This document shows positions 1-7,528 of a stretch of 64,000 nt of DNA, one piece after another. How positions within the stretch are numbered: position 1 is the stretch's first letter; each line of letters starts with the position of its first letter. The translations under genes and the position numbers were made by a program. The stretch is taken from NCBI RefSeq assembly GCF_009789235.1, contig NZ_WSTB01000016.1, forward strand, positions 1 through 64,000, written 5' to 3'. The notes beneath the pieces are model-generated. The model worked only from the letters and a program-made list of their open reading frames with translations, ran no database searches and was not told the origin of the DNA. This DNA is from Flavobacterium hydrocarbonoxydans. Its GTDB lineage: Bacteria; Bacteroidota; Bacteroidia; Flavobacteriales; Flavobacteriaceae.

Positions 1-51
1 GGAATTGATTATTTAAGTTAAACTAATCATTTATTCAAGAAAAGAGAAATC

Positions 52-89
52 AAAAAGCATAAAATATACAGAGATATTTTATGCTTTTT
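52..89 (+). terminator. Rho-independent terminator of an upstream gene
   Basis: A perfect 16-bp inverted repeat (52-67 with 74-89, 6-nt loop) ends in a T run. It probably ends a gene that lies left of the window and isolates the next ORF from it. Confidence 0.7.
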
Positions 90-178
90 TCGTTTCATTA
101 AAATAGATTTAATGATTTTTTTTAAATGAAATATAAGGTTTAATTTTACTTAAATAAACTAATTTAAAACAAAAAAAA

Positions 179-577
179 ATGATTAAAATCTTAAAAACCA
201 TTGAATTTTTATCAAAAAACACTTCTTATCCTTACCAAGGAAACTATAAAAAATATAAAATAGAAGATATTCCAAAATCAAAAATGGAAATTTTGGAAAA
301 ACTTGAAGATTTTAAATTAAACACATTTTATCATGTAAGTACCGTAAAAAAAGAATATTTTGATAATGATTGTATAAAAATAAATAGCAATTATATTTTC
401 ATTCACGAAGAAATAGAAAATATATTAATTAATTATTTAATAGTCTACCATTTAGATTATTATAAAGAGTATTTTTATAATCCTAATTTAATGAAGTACT
501 CTAATAATCTATCATTAGATTCTGTAAAAAAACAATCAATATCAACTTATTATTTTCCAGAAAAATTATTTTTTTAG
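179..577 (+). CDS. Orphan hypothetical protein, very AT-rich
   Basis: 132 residues, ATG start. I do not recognise the family. The protein is rich in Lys, Asn, Tyr and Ile, has no signal peptide and no clear membrane segment, and ends in an aromatic tail. Base composition is visibly more AT-rich than the neighbouring genes, which suggests recent acquisition. It stands alone behind a strong terminator. Small, AT-rich orphans of this kind in Flavobacterium are often immunity proteins or cargo next to secreted toxins, but nothing here proves that and the upstream neighbour is not visible. Confidence 0.6.
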   Translation: MIKILKTIEFLSKNTSYPYQGNYKKYKIEDIPKSKMEILEKLEDFKLNTFYHVSTVKKEYFDNDCIKINSNYIFIHEEIENILINYLIVYHLDYYKEYFYNPNLMKYSNNLSLDSVKKQSISTYYFPEKLFF

Positions 578-608
578 AAATTGAAATTTTAAAACTGCTA
601 TTAAATAT

Positions 609-1112
609 CTACTTCTGATACAACAACGACTGATTCACTTCAAAAGCAATACTTTCGTCATCGTTTACAAAATATTTCAATAAAACTTCACCCCAAATTT
701 CGCCATTGCTGTAATCCGCAATAATCCAGCGGTGATTTAAAACTTTTACCTTATTGATGATAAATTTCTTGCCATCAATCATATCCTGACCTGTATAAGG
801 ATTTCCGGTCGGGCTTGAGTTTAAATCCATTAACTTTTCGGTTACAACCGGAATCAATTTTTCGTAAGCTATAAACTTTCCACCCGTAGCACTATTATCA
901 AAATAATTTTGCGCATTTTCATTGTGTGCCAAAGAAAAATAATCCGCTTCAGTTAATTGTGTTGTAACCAAACTGATACTATCTCTTAGTTTTTTAGTTG
1001 TTTTTTCGTAACGTTCTTCTCCAAATTTTACCTCTCTACTATAAAACATATACGTAAAAACATTCATTAAAATAGCTAATAAAAAAAGGTAAAGCAGTAA
1101 GGATTTTTTCAT
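609..1112 (-). CDS. Conserved membrane-anchored protein of unknown function
   Basis: 167 residues. An uncleaved-looking hydrophobic N-terminus (about residues 4-24) should anchor it in the inner membrane with the rest in the periplasm. The remainder is a soluble alpha/beta-looking domain without a motif I can name. The ATG follows the MBL hydrolase gene by 13 bp on the same strand, so the two are probably cotranscribed. No function is assigned. Confidence 0.7.
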   Translation of the reverse strand: MKKSLLLYLFLLAILMNVFTYMFYSREVKFGEERYEKTTKKLRDSISLVTTQLTEADYFSLAHNENAQNYFDNSATGGKFIAYEKLIPVVTEKLMDLNSSPTGNPYTGQDMIDGKKFIINKVKVLNHRWIIADYSNGEIWGEVLLKYFVNDDESIAFEVNQSLLYQK

Positions 1113-1125
1113 TTTGTGGTATAAT

Positions 1126-1890
1126 TTAAATTGTAATTTCTAAGTTGTCGTAGGCCAGGAATACATTTTCAGGCAATTGTTTCTGTACTTCTTCATGAAA
1201 GCCTAAAACATGGCTAATATGCGTTAGATATGCCTTTTCAGGTTTGACCAAATTTATAAAATCAAGTGCTTCCTGCAAATTAAAATGCGTGTCATGCGGT
1301 TCTACACGCAACGCATTCACAACCAAAACTTTTAAGTTTTTAAGTTTCTCCGTTTCAGCTGCTGCGATGGTTTTTACATCCGTCAAATAAGCAAAATCGT
1401 CTATGCGATACCCAAAAACCTGTAAGTCTCCGTGCATGACATTTACCGGAATTGCCATTTTATCACCTATTGCAAAAGGTTTATTATTGATAACCTCAAT
1501 AGTTTTTACGCTTGGTGCGCCCGGATATTTATTGACGGTTTCGAAAACATAATCAAAACGGCGTTTCAGATTGTCGATTACCCGTTGATGCGCATAAACC
1601 GGAATCTCTCCCTGACGAAAATTAAACGGACGAATGTCATCCAAACCTGCTGTGTGATCGGCATGTTCGTGTGTAAACAAAATCGCATCGAGATGCCTGC
1701 AGCCACAGGAAAGCATTTGCTGCCTGAAATCGGGTCCGCAATCGATCACGTAAGAGTGCTCGTTCCATGTAATCCAGATCGCCACACGAAGCCTTTTATC
1801 CTTAGCATCAGTGCTTTTACAAACAGGATGATCGACCCCAATAATCGGGATGCCTTGAGAAGTACCAGTACCTAAAAAATAGACTTTCAA
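1126..1890 (-). CDS. MBL-fold metallo-hydrolase, PhnP-like
   Basis: 254 residues, cytoplasmic. The N-terminus has the beta-strand and glycine turn typical of the PhnP/RNase Z branch (LGTGTSQG, residues 6-13). The metal-binding motif HEHADH is at 74-79, a second histidine at 153 (MHGD), an Asp at 171 and a C-terminal TH at 223-224, so the two-metal site looks complete. PhnP-type enzymes hydrolyse cyclic phosphodiesters, but no phn genes are nearby, so the substrate is unknown. It is the first gene of a two-gene unit with the membrane-anchored protein downstream. Confidence 0.88.
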   Translation of the reverse strand: MKVYFLGTGTSQGIPIIGVDHPVCKSTDAKDKRLRVAIWITWNEHSYVIDCGPDFRQQMLSCGCRHLDAILFTHEHADHTAGLDDIRPFNFRQGEIPVYAHQRVIDNLKRRFDYVFETVNKYPGAPSVKTIEVINNKPFAIGDKMAIPVNVMHGDLQVFGYRIDDFAYLTDVKTIAAAETEKLKNLKVLVVNALRVEPHDTHFNLQEALDFINLVKPEKAYLTHISHVLGFHEEVQKQLPENVFLAYDNLEITI

Positions 1891-1950
1891 TTGAACTTGA
1901 TTTTTTTACAAAAATAGGATTATTTCTCTTTCATTAGAAGCCTAATTTGC

Positions 1951-1958
1951 TAACTTTG
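1951..1958 (+). promoter_or_regulatory. Bacteroidetes -7 promoter element
   Basis: TAACTTTG matches the consensus TAnnTTTG exactly and lies 22 bp before the ATG of the 485-residue protein. A -33 TTG is not obvious at the usual distance. Confidence 0.55.
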
Positions 1959-1980
1959 TAACAAATCTATTTAAAATAAA

Positions 1981-3438
1981 ATGGGTACAGAAATAAAACT
2001 CAAAGGTGACAAGGTCATCGAACAGATTCCTTCTATAAAAGACAAAGCGTTACGCATTAATTTAAACGAAAATATCTACGGAACTTTTGCCGAAATTGGC
2101 GCTGGACAAGAAACAGTGAGGCACTTTTTCAGATCCGGAGGTTCATCGGGAACAATTGCAAAAGCGATGTCTGCCTACGACAAAGATTTTAGTGATGCCG
2201 TTTACGGAATCGAAGGCGACGGCCGCTACGTGACCGAAAACCGACTCAAAAAAATGTTGACCTTTGAAGGAGAACTAATTGAGGAACGTTTAAGCCGCGA
2301 AAAACACCCAAACAAGCTTTTCTTTAGTTATGCCAACACGGTTGCTACTATCGATTTTGCCAAACAATTTAAAGGCCACGGCTGGGTTGGAATTCGATAC
2401 CAAATAGAACCTGACGAAGCCTACAACGAAATTATTCTACACATTCGTTTCAAAGAAACTGATGCCCGTTTACAACAAGAAACACTAGGAATTCTGGGAG
2501 TTAACCTGATTTACGGCGCTTTCTACAAATACAATGATCCTAAACGTTTACTGCGTTATTTATACGATCACTTAGACAAAGACCAACTCGAAATTGATAC
2601 TATTAACTTCTCTGGACCACGTTTTGCGGATGTTGATAATCGTTTGATGAGTTTGCAACTGGTCAAAAACGGAATGACAGATGCCGTAATGTTTAACCCT
2701 GAAGGGAAAAATATTCTGCCAGCTGCCATTTTATACAAAAAAAACCTTCTTGCCCTTAGAGGAAGTTTCCGTCCGGTTACGAAAGTAAATATGGACATGT
2801 ACGAGAAATCGCTTAAAATGTTTCTCGAAGAAAATAAGGTCGAAAAAGAAAACACATTAGTGGTTTTCGAAATCACACTTTCGAACTTACGTTCAGATGG
2901 TGAAATTGATGAACGCGACTTTATGGACAGAGCCGAATTGCTTTGTTCTCTTGGTCAAACCGTAATGATTTCGAACTTCCAGGAATATTATAAAGTAGTC
3001 GAATATTTTGCTAACTACACCAAAGCCCGAATGGGATTAGCAATGGGTGTCAACAACTTAGTCGATATTTTTGACGAGAAATACTACCGTCATTTAAGCG
3101 GTGGAATTCTGGAAGCTTTTGGTAAATTATTCTACCGAGATATGAAAGTTTTCTTGTACCCAATGCTTGATGAGAATGGTGTCCTGATGAATTCGACCAA
3201 CTTAAAAGTGCATCCTAGAATGAAAGAATTGTACAAATTCTTTAAATTCAACGGAAAAGTAGTGGACATCGCTGATTTTGACCCAAACAATTTAGAGGTT
3301 TTCTCTCGCGAAGTCCTAAAAATGATTGGTCAGGGCAAACCAGGCTGGGAACGCATGTTACCTACAGGTATCGCCGAAATTATAAAAGAACACCACCTTT
3401 TTGGTTATCATCCGCAAAAGGAATTAGAACAAAACTAA
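1981..3438 (+). CDS. Conserved Bacteroidetes protein of unknown function, 485 residues
   Basis: A cytoplasmic-looking protein without signal peptide, membrane segment or beta-barrel features. From memory, close homologues in Flavobacteria carry misleading names (TonB-dependent receptor, nicotinate-nucleotide adenylyltransferase); neither name fits what can be seen here. The N-terminal region has a Gly-rich stretch (RSGGSSGTIAKAMSAYDK, about residues 52-69) that could form a nucleotide or phosphate loop. It has its own promoter and a strong terminator, so it is monocistronic. Function unknown; that it is a real gene is very likely. Confidence 0.85.
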   Translation: MGTEIKLKGDKVIEQIPSIKDKALRINLNENIYGTFAEIGAGQETVRHFFRSGGSSGTIAKAMSAYDKDFSDAVYGIEGDGRYVTENRLKKMLTFEGELIEERLSREKHPNKLFFSYANTVATIDFAKQFKGHGWVGIRYQIEPDEAYNEIILHIRFKETDARLQQETLGILGVNLIYGAFYKYNDPKRLLRYLYDHLDKDQLEIDTINFSGPRFADVDNRLMSLQLVKNGMTDAVMFNPEGKNILPAAILYKKNLLALRGSFRPVTKVNMDMYEKSLKMFLEENKVEKENTLVVFEITLSNLRSDGEIDERDFMDRAELLCSLGQTVMISNFQEYYKVVEYFANYTKARMGLAMGVNNLVDIFDEKYYRHLSGGILEAFGKLFYRDMKVFLYPMLDENGVLMNSTNLKVHPRMKELYKFFKFNGKVVDIADFDPNNLEVFSREVLKMIGQGKPGWERMLPTGIAEIIKEHHLFGYHPQKELEQN

Positions 3439-3455
3439 TTTCGGTTTTCAGTATA

Positions 3456-3498
3456 AAAAAAAGTCCAAAAGAGAAATTATCTTTTTTGGACTTTTTTT
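3456..3498 (+). terminator. Rho-independent terminator
   Basis: 15-bp perfect arms (3456-3470 with 3484-3498) ending in seven T, directly after the 485-residue protein gene. Confidence 0.85.
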
Positions 3499-3499
3499 A

Positions 3500-3587
3500 G
3501 GAGCTATTTCCAGCTATCCGTTGCAATCTTTTGTGCCGAACCCCGGCACAAAAGGATTTCCACTTCTATCTGGGCTAGGGCATTAGG
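3500..3587 (-). repeat. Intergenic repeat with conserved ends, copy 1
   Basis: Read on the minus strand it begins with CCTAATG, has TAGCCCAGATAGAAGTGG near the 5' end and TTGCAACGGATAGCTGGA near the 3' end. Between them is a perfect 10-bp hairpin (3529-3538 with 3544-3553). The same two end motifs recur in the copies at 4748-4892 and 63926-64000. It is more GC-rich than its surroundings and contains no ORF. Confidence 0.75.
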
Positions 3588-3616
3588 TTTTCATAAGAAA
3601 GTTTTTTTATAAAACC

Positions 3617-3728
3617 ATAGTTTGTCATCCTTGACAAAGGAAGAATCTCAACTAGGAGCTCGATAATCCAGGTAAAGCTTTGTGTTAGTTTCTTGTGGGG
3701 ATCCTTCCTTCGTGAGGATAACAAGATG
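3617..3728. repeat. Imperfect long inverted repeat
   Basis: Arms of about 27 bp (3621-3648 and 3699-3725) pair with several mismatches around the shared core GGAAG and ATCCT. The loop is about 50 bp. The pattern resembles the dispersed inverted repeats seen in Flavobacterium intergenic DNA. No coding potential. Confidence 0.6.
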
Positions 3729-3746
3729 GTTTTTATACTAACAATT

Positions 3747-3766
3747 AGACGCACTGCAGTGCGTCT
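3747..3766. repeat. 20-bp perfect palindrome
   Basis: AGACGCACTGCAGTGCGTCT is self-complementary over all 20 bases. It lies between the imperfect inverted repeat and the heptamer array downstream of bcp. I recall similar palindromes as dispersed repeats in flavobacterial genomes. Confidence 0.6.
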
Positions 3767-3793
3767 CTACAATAAAAATGGAAATTCAAAACT

Positions 3794-3828
3794 CATAACA
3801 CACAACCCATAACCCATAACACACAACT
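3794..3828. repeat. Heptamer tandem array at the 3' end of bcp
   Basis: Five degenerate 7-bp units (CATAACA, CACAACC, CATAACC, CATAACA, CACAACT). The last unit runs into the bcp stop codon. The sequence is closely related to the second half of the larger array at 4637-4746 on the other side of bcp. Confidence 0.7.
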
Positions 3829-4279
3829 ACTTCAAAATCTGAGCTGCGTGTTCTTTGGTTTTTACATTTTCGATAACCTCATCGATGATTCCGTTTTCGT
3901 CGATTACAAAGGTCGTTCTGTGAATTCCGTCGTATTCTCTTCCCATGAATTTTTTAGGTCCCCAAACGCCAAACGCATTAATTACCGATTTGTCTTCATC
4001 AGCCAATAACGGAAAAGGAAATTCGTATTTGTCTTTAAATTTTCCTTGCGCTTTCTGACTATCGGCACTTACACCTAAAAGTTCGTAATTATTAGCTTTA
4101 AAACGCTCGAAATTATCTCTTAAATCGCAGGCTTCAGCGGTACAACCTGGCGTACTTGCTTTTGGATAAAAGAAAACGACTAATTTTTTTCCTTTATAAT
4201 CTGCTAATTGATGTGTTTTTCCGTCCTGATCTACTCCTGAGAAATTTGGGGCTTTATCGCCTGCTTTTAATGTTGTCAT
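3827..4279 (-). CDS. bcp: Thioredoxin-dependent thiol peroxidase (peroxiredoxin Q/BCP)
   Basis: 150 residues, the usual length. It reduces hydrogen peroxide and organic hydroperoxides in the cytoplasm using thioredoxin. The peroxidatic Cys46 lies in FYPKASTPGCTAEAC and the resolving Cys51 follows five residues later, the typical atypical-2-Cys BCP arrangement. The C-terminal HRTTFVIDENG segment also fits the family. The gene is isolated and is flanked on both sides by heptamer arrays and by inverted copies of the conserved-end repeat. Upstream lie three 102- to 117-bp tandem repeats, so its promoter must be in or between repeats; I could not point to a -7 element. Confidence 0.95.
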   Translation of the reverse strand: MTTLKAGDKAPNFSGVDQDGKTHQLADYKGKKLVVFFYPKASTPGCTAEACDLRDNFERFKANNYELLGVSADSQKAQGKFKDKYEFPFPLLADEDKSVINAFGVWGPKKFMGREYDGIHRTTFVIDENGIIDEVIENVKTKEHAAQILK

Positions 4280-4283
4280 TTTT

Positions 4284-4311
4284 ATATTTTAGATTGTTGA
4301 TTTTAGATTTC
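4284..4311. repeat. Short heptamer run just upstream of bcp
   Basis: About three degenerate 7-bp units of AGATTTT type (AGATTGT, TGATTTT, AGATTTC) within 30 bp of the bcp start codon. The same theme occurs upstream of the flippase gene and of mnmA, in the same orientation relative to the gene. Confidence 0.5.
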
Positions 4312-4323
4312 CATACTACATCT

Positions 4324-4636
4324 ATTTAACCGCAATCCCGATAGCTATCGGGACGCAAAGTTTTTACGCAAAGATAAGCTAAGTTTTAAGTCATTTTCAA
4401 TGTGAGATTCGCAAAGCTTTACGCTGAAAGCTAAACCTCTATTTTACCGCAAAGGGCACAAAGGTTTACGCAAAGATACGGTAAGTTTTAAGTCATTTTC
4501 AATGTGAGATTCGCAAAGCTGTACGCTGAAAGCTAAACCTCTATTTTACCGCAAAGGCCGCAAAGGTTTACACAAAGATACGCTAAGTTTTTGCTCATTT
4601 TCAATGTGAGGTTCGCAAAGCTGTACGCTGAAACTC
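4324..4636. repeat. Three tandem copies of a ~102-bp repeat
   Basis: Units begin near 4324, 4441 and 4543. The second to third spacing is exactly 102 bp; the first unit is longer because it carries an 18-bp palindrome (TCCCGATAGCTATCGGGA, 4336-4353). Shared segments are TACGCAAAGATA, TCATTTTCAATGTGAG and TTCGCAAAGCTGTACGCTGA. No ORF spans the units. Confidence 0.85.
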
Positions 4637-4746
4637 ACATCTAACATCTAACATCTAACATCTAACATCTAACATCTAACATCTAATAACCCATAACCCA
4701 CAACCCACAACTCACATCTCACATCTCACATCTCACAACTCACAAC
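4637..4746. repeat. Heptamer tandem array, 15 to 16 units
   Basis: Seven exact ACATCTA units (4637-4685) are followed by two ATAACCC, then ACAACCC, ACAACTC, three ACATCTC, ACAACTC and a partial unit. The frame of seven is kept throughout while the unit sequence drifts. Confidence 0.9.
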
Positions 4747-4747
4747 G

Positions 4748-4892
4748 CTAAATGCCCCAGATTGTAGTGAAAACCCCGCAGTTGTGGGAGTTTGCATTTT
4801 TTGCATTGGCAAAGCGACCGGAGGAAGCTCTTGCCAGGGCTTAAAAATGCAACTGCCAGAACGAGGAGTTGCAACGGAAAGCTGGATTAGGC
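4748..4892 (+). repeat. Intergenic repeat with conserved ends, copy 2
   Basis: The 5' end (CTAAATGCCCCAGATTGTAG) and 3' end (GTTGCAACGGAAAGCTGGAT) match copy 1, but the interior is longer and different. It folds as a nested hairpin: GCAGTTG (4778-4784) with CAACTGC (4850-4856), GCATTTTT (4794-4801) with AAAAATGC (4843-4850), and TTGGCAA with TTGCCA. Copies 1 and 2 are in inverted orientation around bcp. Confidence 0.75.
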
Positions 4893-4937
4893 ACATGAGT
4901 AAAATTATACTATTTTTACGTGATTAAAAATACTTAA

Positions 4938-5588
4938 ATGAATAAAGAAGCCCGCGTACAATTTGTTATCGATACGCTAAAAGAACTCTACCCTACCATA
5001 CCTGTTCCGCTTGATCATAAGGATCCTTATACGTTGTTGATTGCGGTTTTACTTTCGGCACAATGTACCGATGTGCGTGTGAATCAGATTACACCCTTAC
5101 TTTTTGCGAAGGCTGATAATCCGTATGATATGATTAAAATGTCGGTGGAAGAAATTAAGGAAATTATTCGCCCTTGTGGTTTGTCGCCAATGAAATCGAA
5201 AGGAATTCACGGTTTGTCACATATTTTGATTGATAAACACGACGGAAAAGTGCCACAGAGTTTTGAGGCTCTTGAAGCATTACCTGCTGTTGGGCATAAA
5301 ACAGCGAGTGTGGTGATGTCGCAAGCATTTGGTGTTCCGGCTTTTCCGGTTGACACACACATTCATAGACTAATGTATCGCTGGAATTTAACCAATGGTA
5401 AAAACGTGGTTCAGACTGAAAAAGATGCTAAAAGATTGTTTCCGAGAGAAATATGGAACGATTTGCACCTGCAGATCATTTGGTACGGAAGAGAATATTC
5501 GCCTGCGAGAGGCTGGAGTTTAGAGAAAGATATTATTACGAGAACTATTGGCCGAAAGTCTGTAATTGAAGAAGCTACCAGCAAATAA
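4938..5588 (+). CDS. nth: Endonuclease III without the iron-sulfur ligands
   Basis: 216 residues. A DNA glycosylase/AP lyase for oxidised pyrimidines in base excision repair. The helix-hairpin-helix LPAVGHKTAS (115-124) holds the catalytic Lys121, and Asp139 lies in VDTHIHR. E. coli Nth binds a 4Fe-4S cluster with four C-terminal cysteines; here the same region (WYGREYSPARGWSLEKD, about 182-198) has none, so the cluster must be absent. The gene seems complete: the C-terminus continues past that site and a terminator follows. I believe the loss is common in Flavobacteriia. Catalytic residues remain, so activity is expected. Confidence 0.92.
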   Translation: MNKEARVQFVIDTLKELYPTIPVPLDHKDPYTLLIAVLLSAQCTDVRVNQITPLLFAKADNPYDMIKMSVEEIKEIIRPCGLSPMKSKGIHGLSHILIDKHDGKVPQSFEALEALPAVGHKTASVVMSQAFGVPAFPVDTHIHRLMYRWNLTNGKNVVQTEKDAKRLFPREIWNDLHLQIIWYGREYSPARGWSLEKDIITRTIGRKSVIEEATSK

Positions 5589-5616
5589 ATGTGGTAGCTT
5601 CTTATGTTTTTTTTTA
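5571..5616 (+). terminator. Terminator overlapping the nth stop codon
   Basis: 10-bp arms (5571-5580 with 5592-5601) followed by a T run. The left arm and loop contain the last codons and stop of nth. Confidence 0.8.
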
Positions 5617-5620
5617 ATTT

Positions 5621-6685
5621 TTACATGCCGCTTTTTAGGGCATTGTATTCATTTGTCATGTCCAGTGAGCGATAGATTCCCAAAAGCGATTTGAGTGCAT
5701 CTTCATTTTTGGGTTCGATTACCAATGCTTGTTTAAGATACGGAATGGCACTTTTTACAATTTCATCCTTCTGAGCATCAAGTTTTTCATACTCTTTTAA
5801 ATCTTTTGGAGTATTTCCTAATAAATCCATTTGATCAATTAATACTTTTTTTAATTGTATTTTGATATATGCTAAGTTTACATAACAATCTATACATTTC
5901 GGATTTATTTGCAAGCCCTCTGTATAATATTTATCAGCATTTGTAAAATCGTTTCTTTCCAGATAAGAATACGCCAAAGCATTTAAAATTTCTGCTTTTT
6001 TTGAAGGTGGAGAAACATTTCTGGGCTTATCGTAAAGACCTTCTTTTATGTTAGACTCTCTGGCACTCATAGAAACAAAAGCCTCCTCCTTGTTTGTTTT
6101 TTTGTTGGTGGCATAAAAAATAACTGCCTTTCCGGAATAATTTAATCTTCGTAATTCCTCGTAATATTTAATTGAAGCCATATAATCTTTACCCGTTAAG
6201 GAAGAAGAAGCGGCATTCATTAGGTTTAAAGTATCTTTTTTATCGAATAAATAAACTTCGTAACTTTTATCGGCACTTTCTTTGAATTTTCCGGCTTGAA
6301 AATCGGCGTAAGCTCCATCTACCAGCTTAGATTTCATTTCTTTTAATGCTGAGTTGGCTTTGAAAGCATATTTATAATTTCGAGATTCATTTTCGTACAA
6401 AAGTACGTCCTGATAAGCACCTGATGCTAACGTAAAATTAGCTGCTGCATCAATATTTTTGGTTGCCAGATCTTTGTAAACGTTTCCTTTTAGATAAAAG
6501 AAGTCGGATTTGACTTCGTCTGGAGCATTGATTACCAGATACTCTACTTTCTTTAAAATTGCAGCAGCTTCCTGAGATTTTCCTTTATCATACAAAGATT
6601 CTGCTTCTTTTATTTCGTCTTTTTGAGCAAATGCTCCAATATTTATCATTAACAATAATGATAATATCATTAGGTTCTTTTTCAT
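5621..6685 (-). CDS. Exported TPR-repeat protein
   Basis: 354 residues with a signal peptide (about 1-20, ending AFAQ). The rest is alpha-helical with tetratricopeptide repeats. The clearest are near 232-265 (a LAYSYLERNDFTNADKYY unit followed by GLQINPKCIDCYVNLAYI) and at the C-terminus. Such periplasmic TPR proteins serve as scaffolds; no partner gene is adjacent. It converges on nth, whose terminator lies between them. Confidence 0.82.
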   Translation of the reverse strand: MKKNLMILSLLLMINIGAFAQKDEIKEAESLYDKGKSQEAAAILKKVEYLVINAPDEVKSDFFYLKGNVYKDLATKNIDAAANFTLASGAYQDVLLYENESRNYKYAFKANSALKEMKSKLVDGAYADFQAGKFKESADKSYEVYLFDKKDTLNLMNAASSSLTGKDYMASIKYYEELRRLNYSGKAVIFYATNKKTNKEEAFVSMSARESNIKEGLYDKPRNVSPPSKKAEILNALAYSYLERNDFTNADKYYTEGLQINPKCIDCYVNLAYIKIQLKKVLIDQMDLLGNTPKDLKEYEKLDAQKDEIVKSAIPYLKQALVIEPKNEDALKSLLGIYRSLDMTNEYNALKSGM

Positions 6686-7233
6686 TTTGGTCAGGTTTAG
6701 TTGTTAAATAGATTTTACGGGGAACTCTGAGTTTTACAAAACATGGTATCTGTTTTTTTTACTCTACCCTAATGTGTTACAAATAATGCTTACAGTTGAA
6801 TACAAAACTGATCTTTTGATTCCTGCAAATTTTAGTAAAACCATTTATTTGGTCTTACTGCTTTTATCGTAAAACACTAAGACGCACAACAAACAAAATA
6901 AAATAAAACGAGGTAATTTTTTTTCATAATCGATTTGGTTATTTGGTTAAACTTGTATTTTTGGTTTTATATTAAATGAATATTCTTAAATGTTTTAAAG
7001 TTTTTTATTACAAAAAACTTATTGATTATGTAATTTATTTATATAAAAAATTACTATTTAACTAAAATATAATTAAAAATCGAATATCTAAACAAAATTT
7101 ATTCAAAAGGTGAAATTTTAACAAATCTAAACAGAAACAAATCCAAAATTCTTATAATTTATTTTAAAAATAAAAACAGTACCACACTATATATTAGTTC
7201 TTTATAAAAATAAATCTGAATTTAAGGCATAAA
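6686..7233. other. Long AT-rich intergenic region
   Basis: About 550 bp of AT-rich DNA upstream of the TPR gene. Apart from the possible broken microgene at 6845-6927 I see no ORF, repeat or exact TAnnTTTG element for the TPR gene. The part 6960-7230 is almost only A and T. Confidence 0.5.
6845..6927 (-). pseudogene. Possible frameshifted microprotein (~27 residues)
   Basis: An ATG (6927) followed by eight A opens a frame that stops after 16 codons. With one extra A the frame would read MKKKLPRFILFCLLCVLVFY and then a short basic tail DKSSKTK before TAA: a basic start, a hydrophobic helix and a basic tail, like a small single-pass membrane peptide. The shifted frame has no other start codon. 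It could be a broken gene, a sequencing error in the A run, or chance. Confidence 0.3.
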
Positions 7234-7273
7234 AAAACTCACTATTTATATTTGCGTATAAATAGTGAGTTTT
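7234..7273 (-). terminator. Bidirectional-looking terminator after the sigma operon
   Basis: A 17-bp perfect stem (7234-7250 with 7257-7273) with T runs on both strands. It lies about 60 bp past the stop codon of the 47-residue protein. A second weaker hairpin (AAACCAA with TTGGTTT, 7274-7296) follows. Confidence 0.8.
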
Positions 7274-7335
7274 AAACCAAACGACCAGTTGGTTTTTTCT
7301 TTCGAAATAAACATCCGACAAAAGTAGTGGGCTGT

Positions 7336-7479
7336 TTAATTAGCTATAATCTCAAAACTTTTATCGTTTACTTTTACCACTGTAAGTGCTTTTGAATAAT
7401 TTAATAAAAATGAAACGACTTCTTTTTTAGGTTTTAAGTTTTTAGTAACTAATGTCTTTTTAGAGTAAATTTTTGCCAT
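7336..7479 (-). CDS. 47-residue basic protein downstream of the sigma factor
   Basis: I start it at the ATG at 7479 (MAKIYSKKTL) rather than at the upstream TTG. The product is 47 residues and Lys-rich, with KPKKEVVSFLLNYSKAL and VVKVNDKSFEII as its main segments; no signal peptide or membrane helix. It begins 49 nt after the sigma factor stop codon on the same strand with a terminator only after it, so the two should share a transcript. I recall similar small ORFs beside this sigma factor in other Flavobacterium genomes. It could modulate the sigma factor, but that is inference. Confidence 0.6.
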   Translation of the reverse strand: MAKIYSKKTLVTKNLKPKKEVVSFLLNYSKALTVVKVNDKSFEIIAN

Positions 7480-7528
7480 ACTACAAATTGTTTTATTGTA
7501 GTATAACGAGCTAATACTCAAAATAGTA

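Noticed and set aside
1432..1875. ORF of 147 codons on the plus strand
   Set aside because: It lies entirely antisense to the MBL hydrolase gene, which has intact family motifs.
4637..4746. Heptamer array considered as CRISPR-like
   Set aside because: The period is 7 bp with no spacers and no cas genes in the window.
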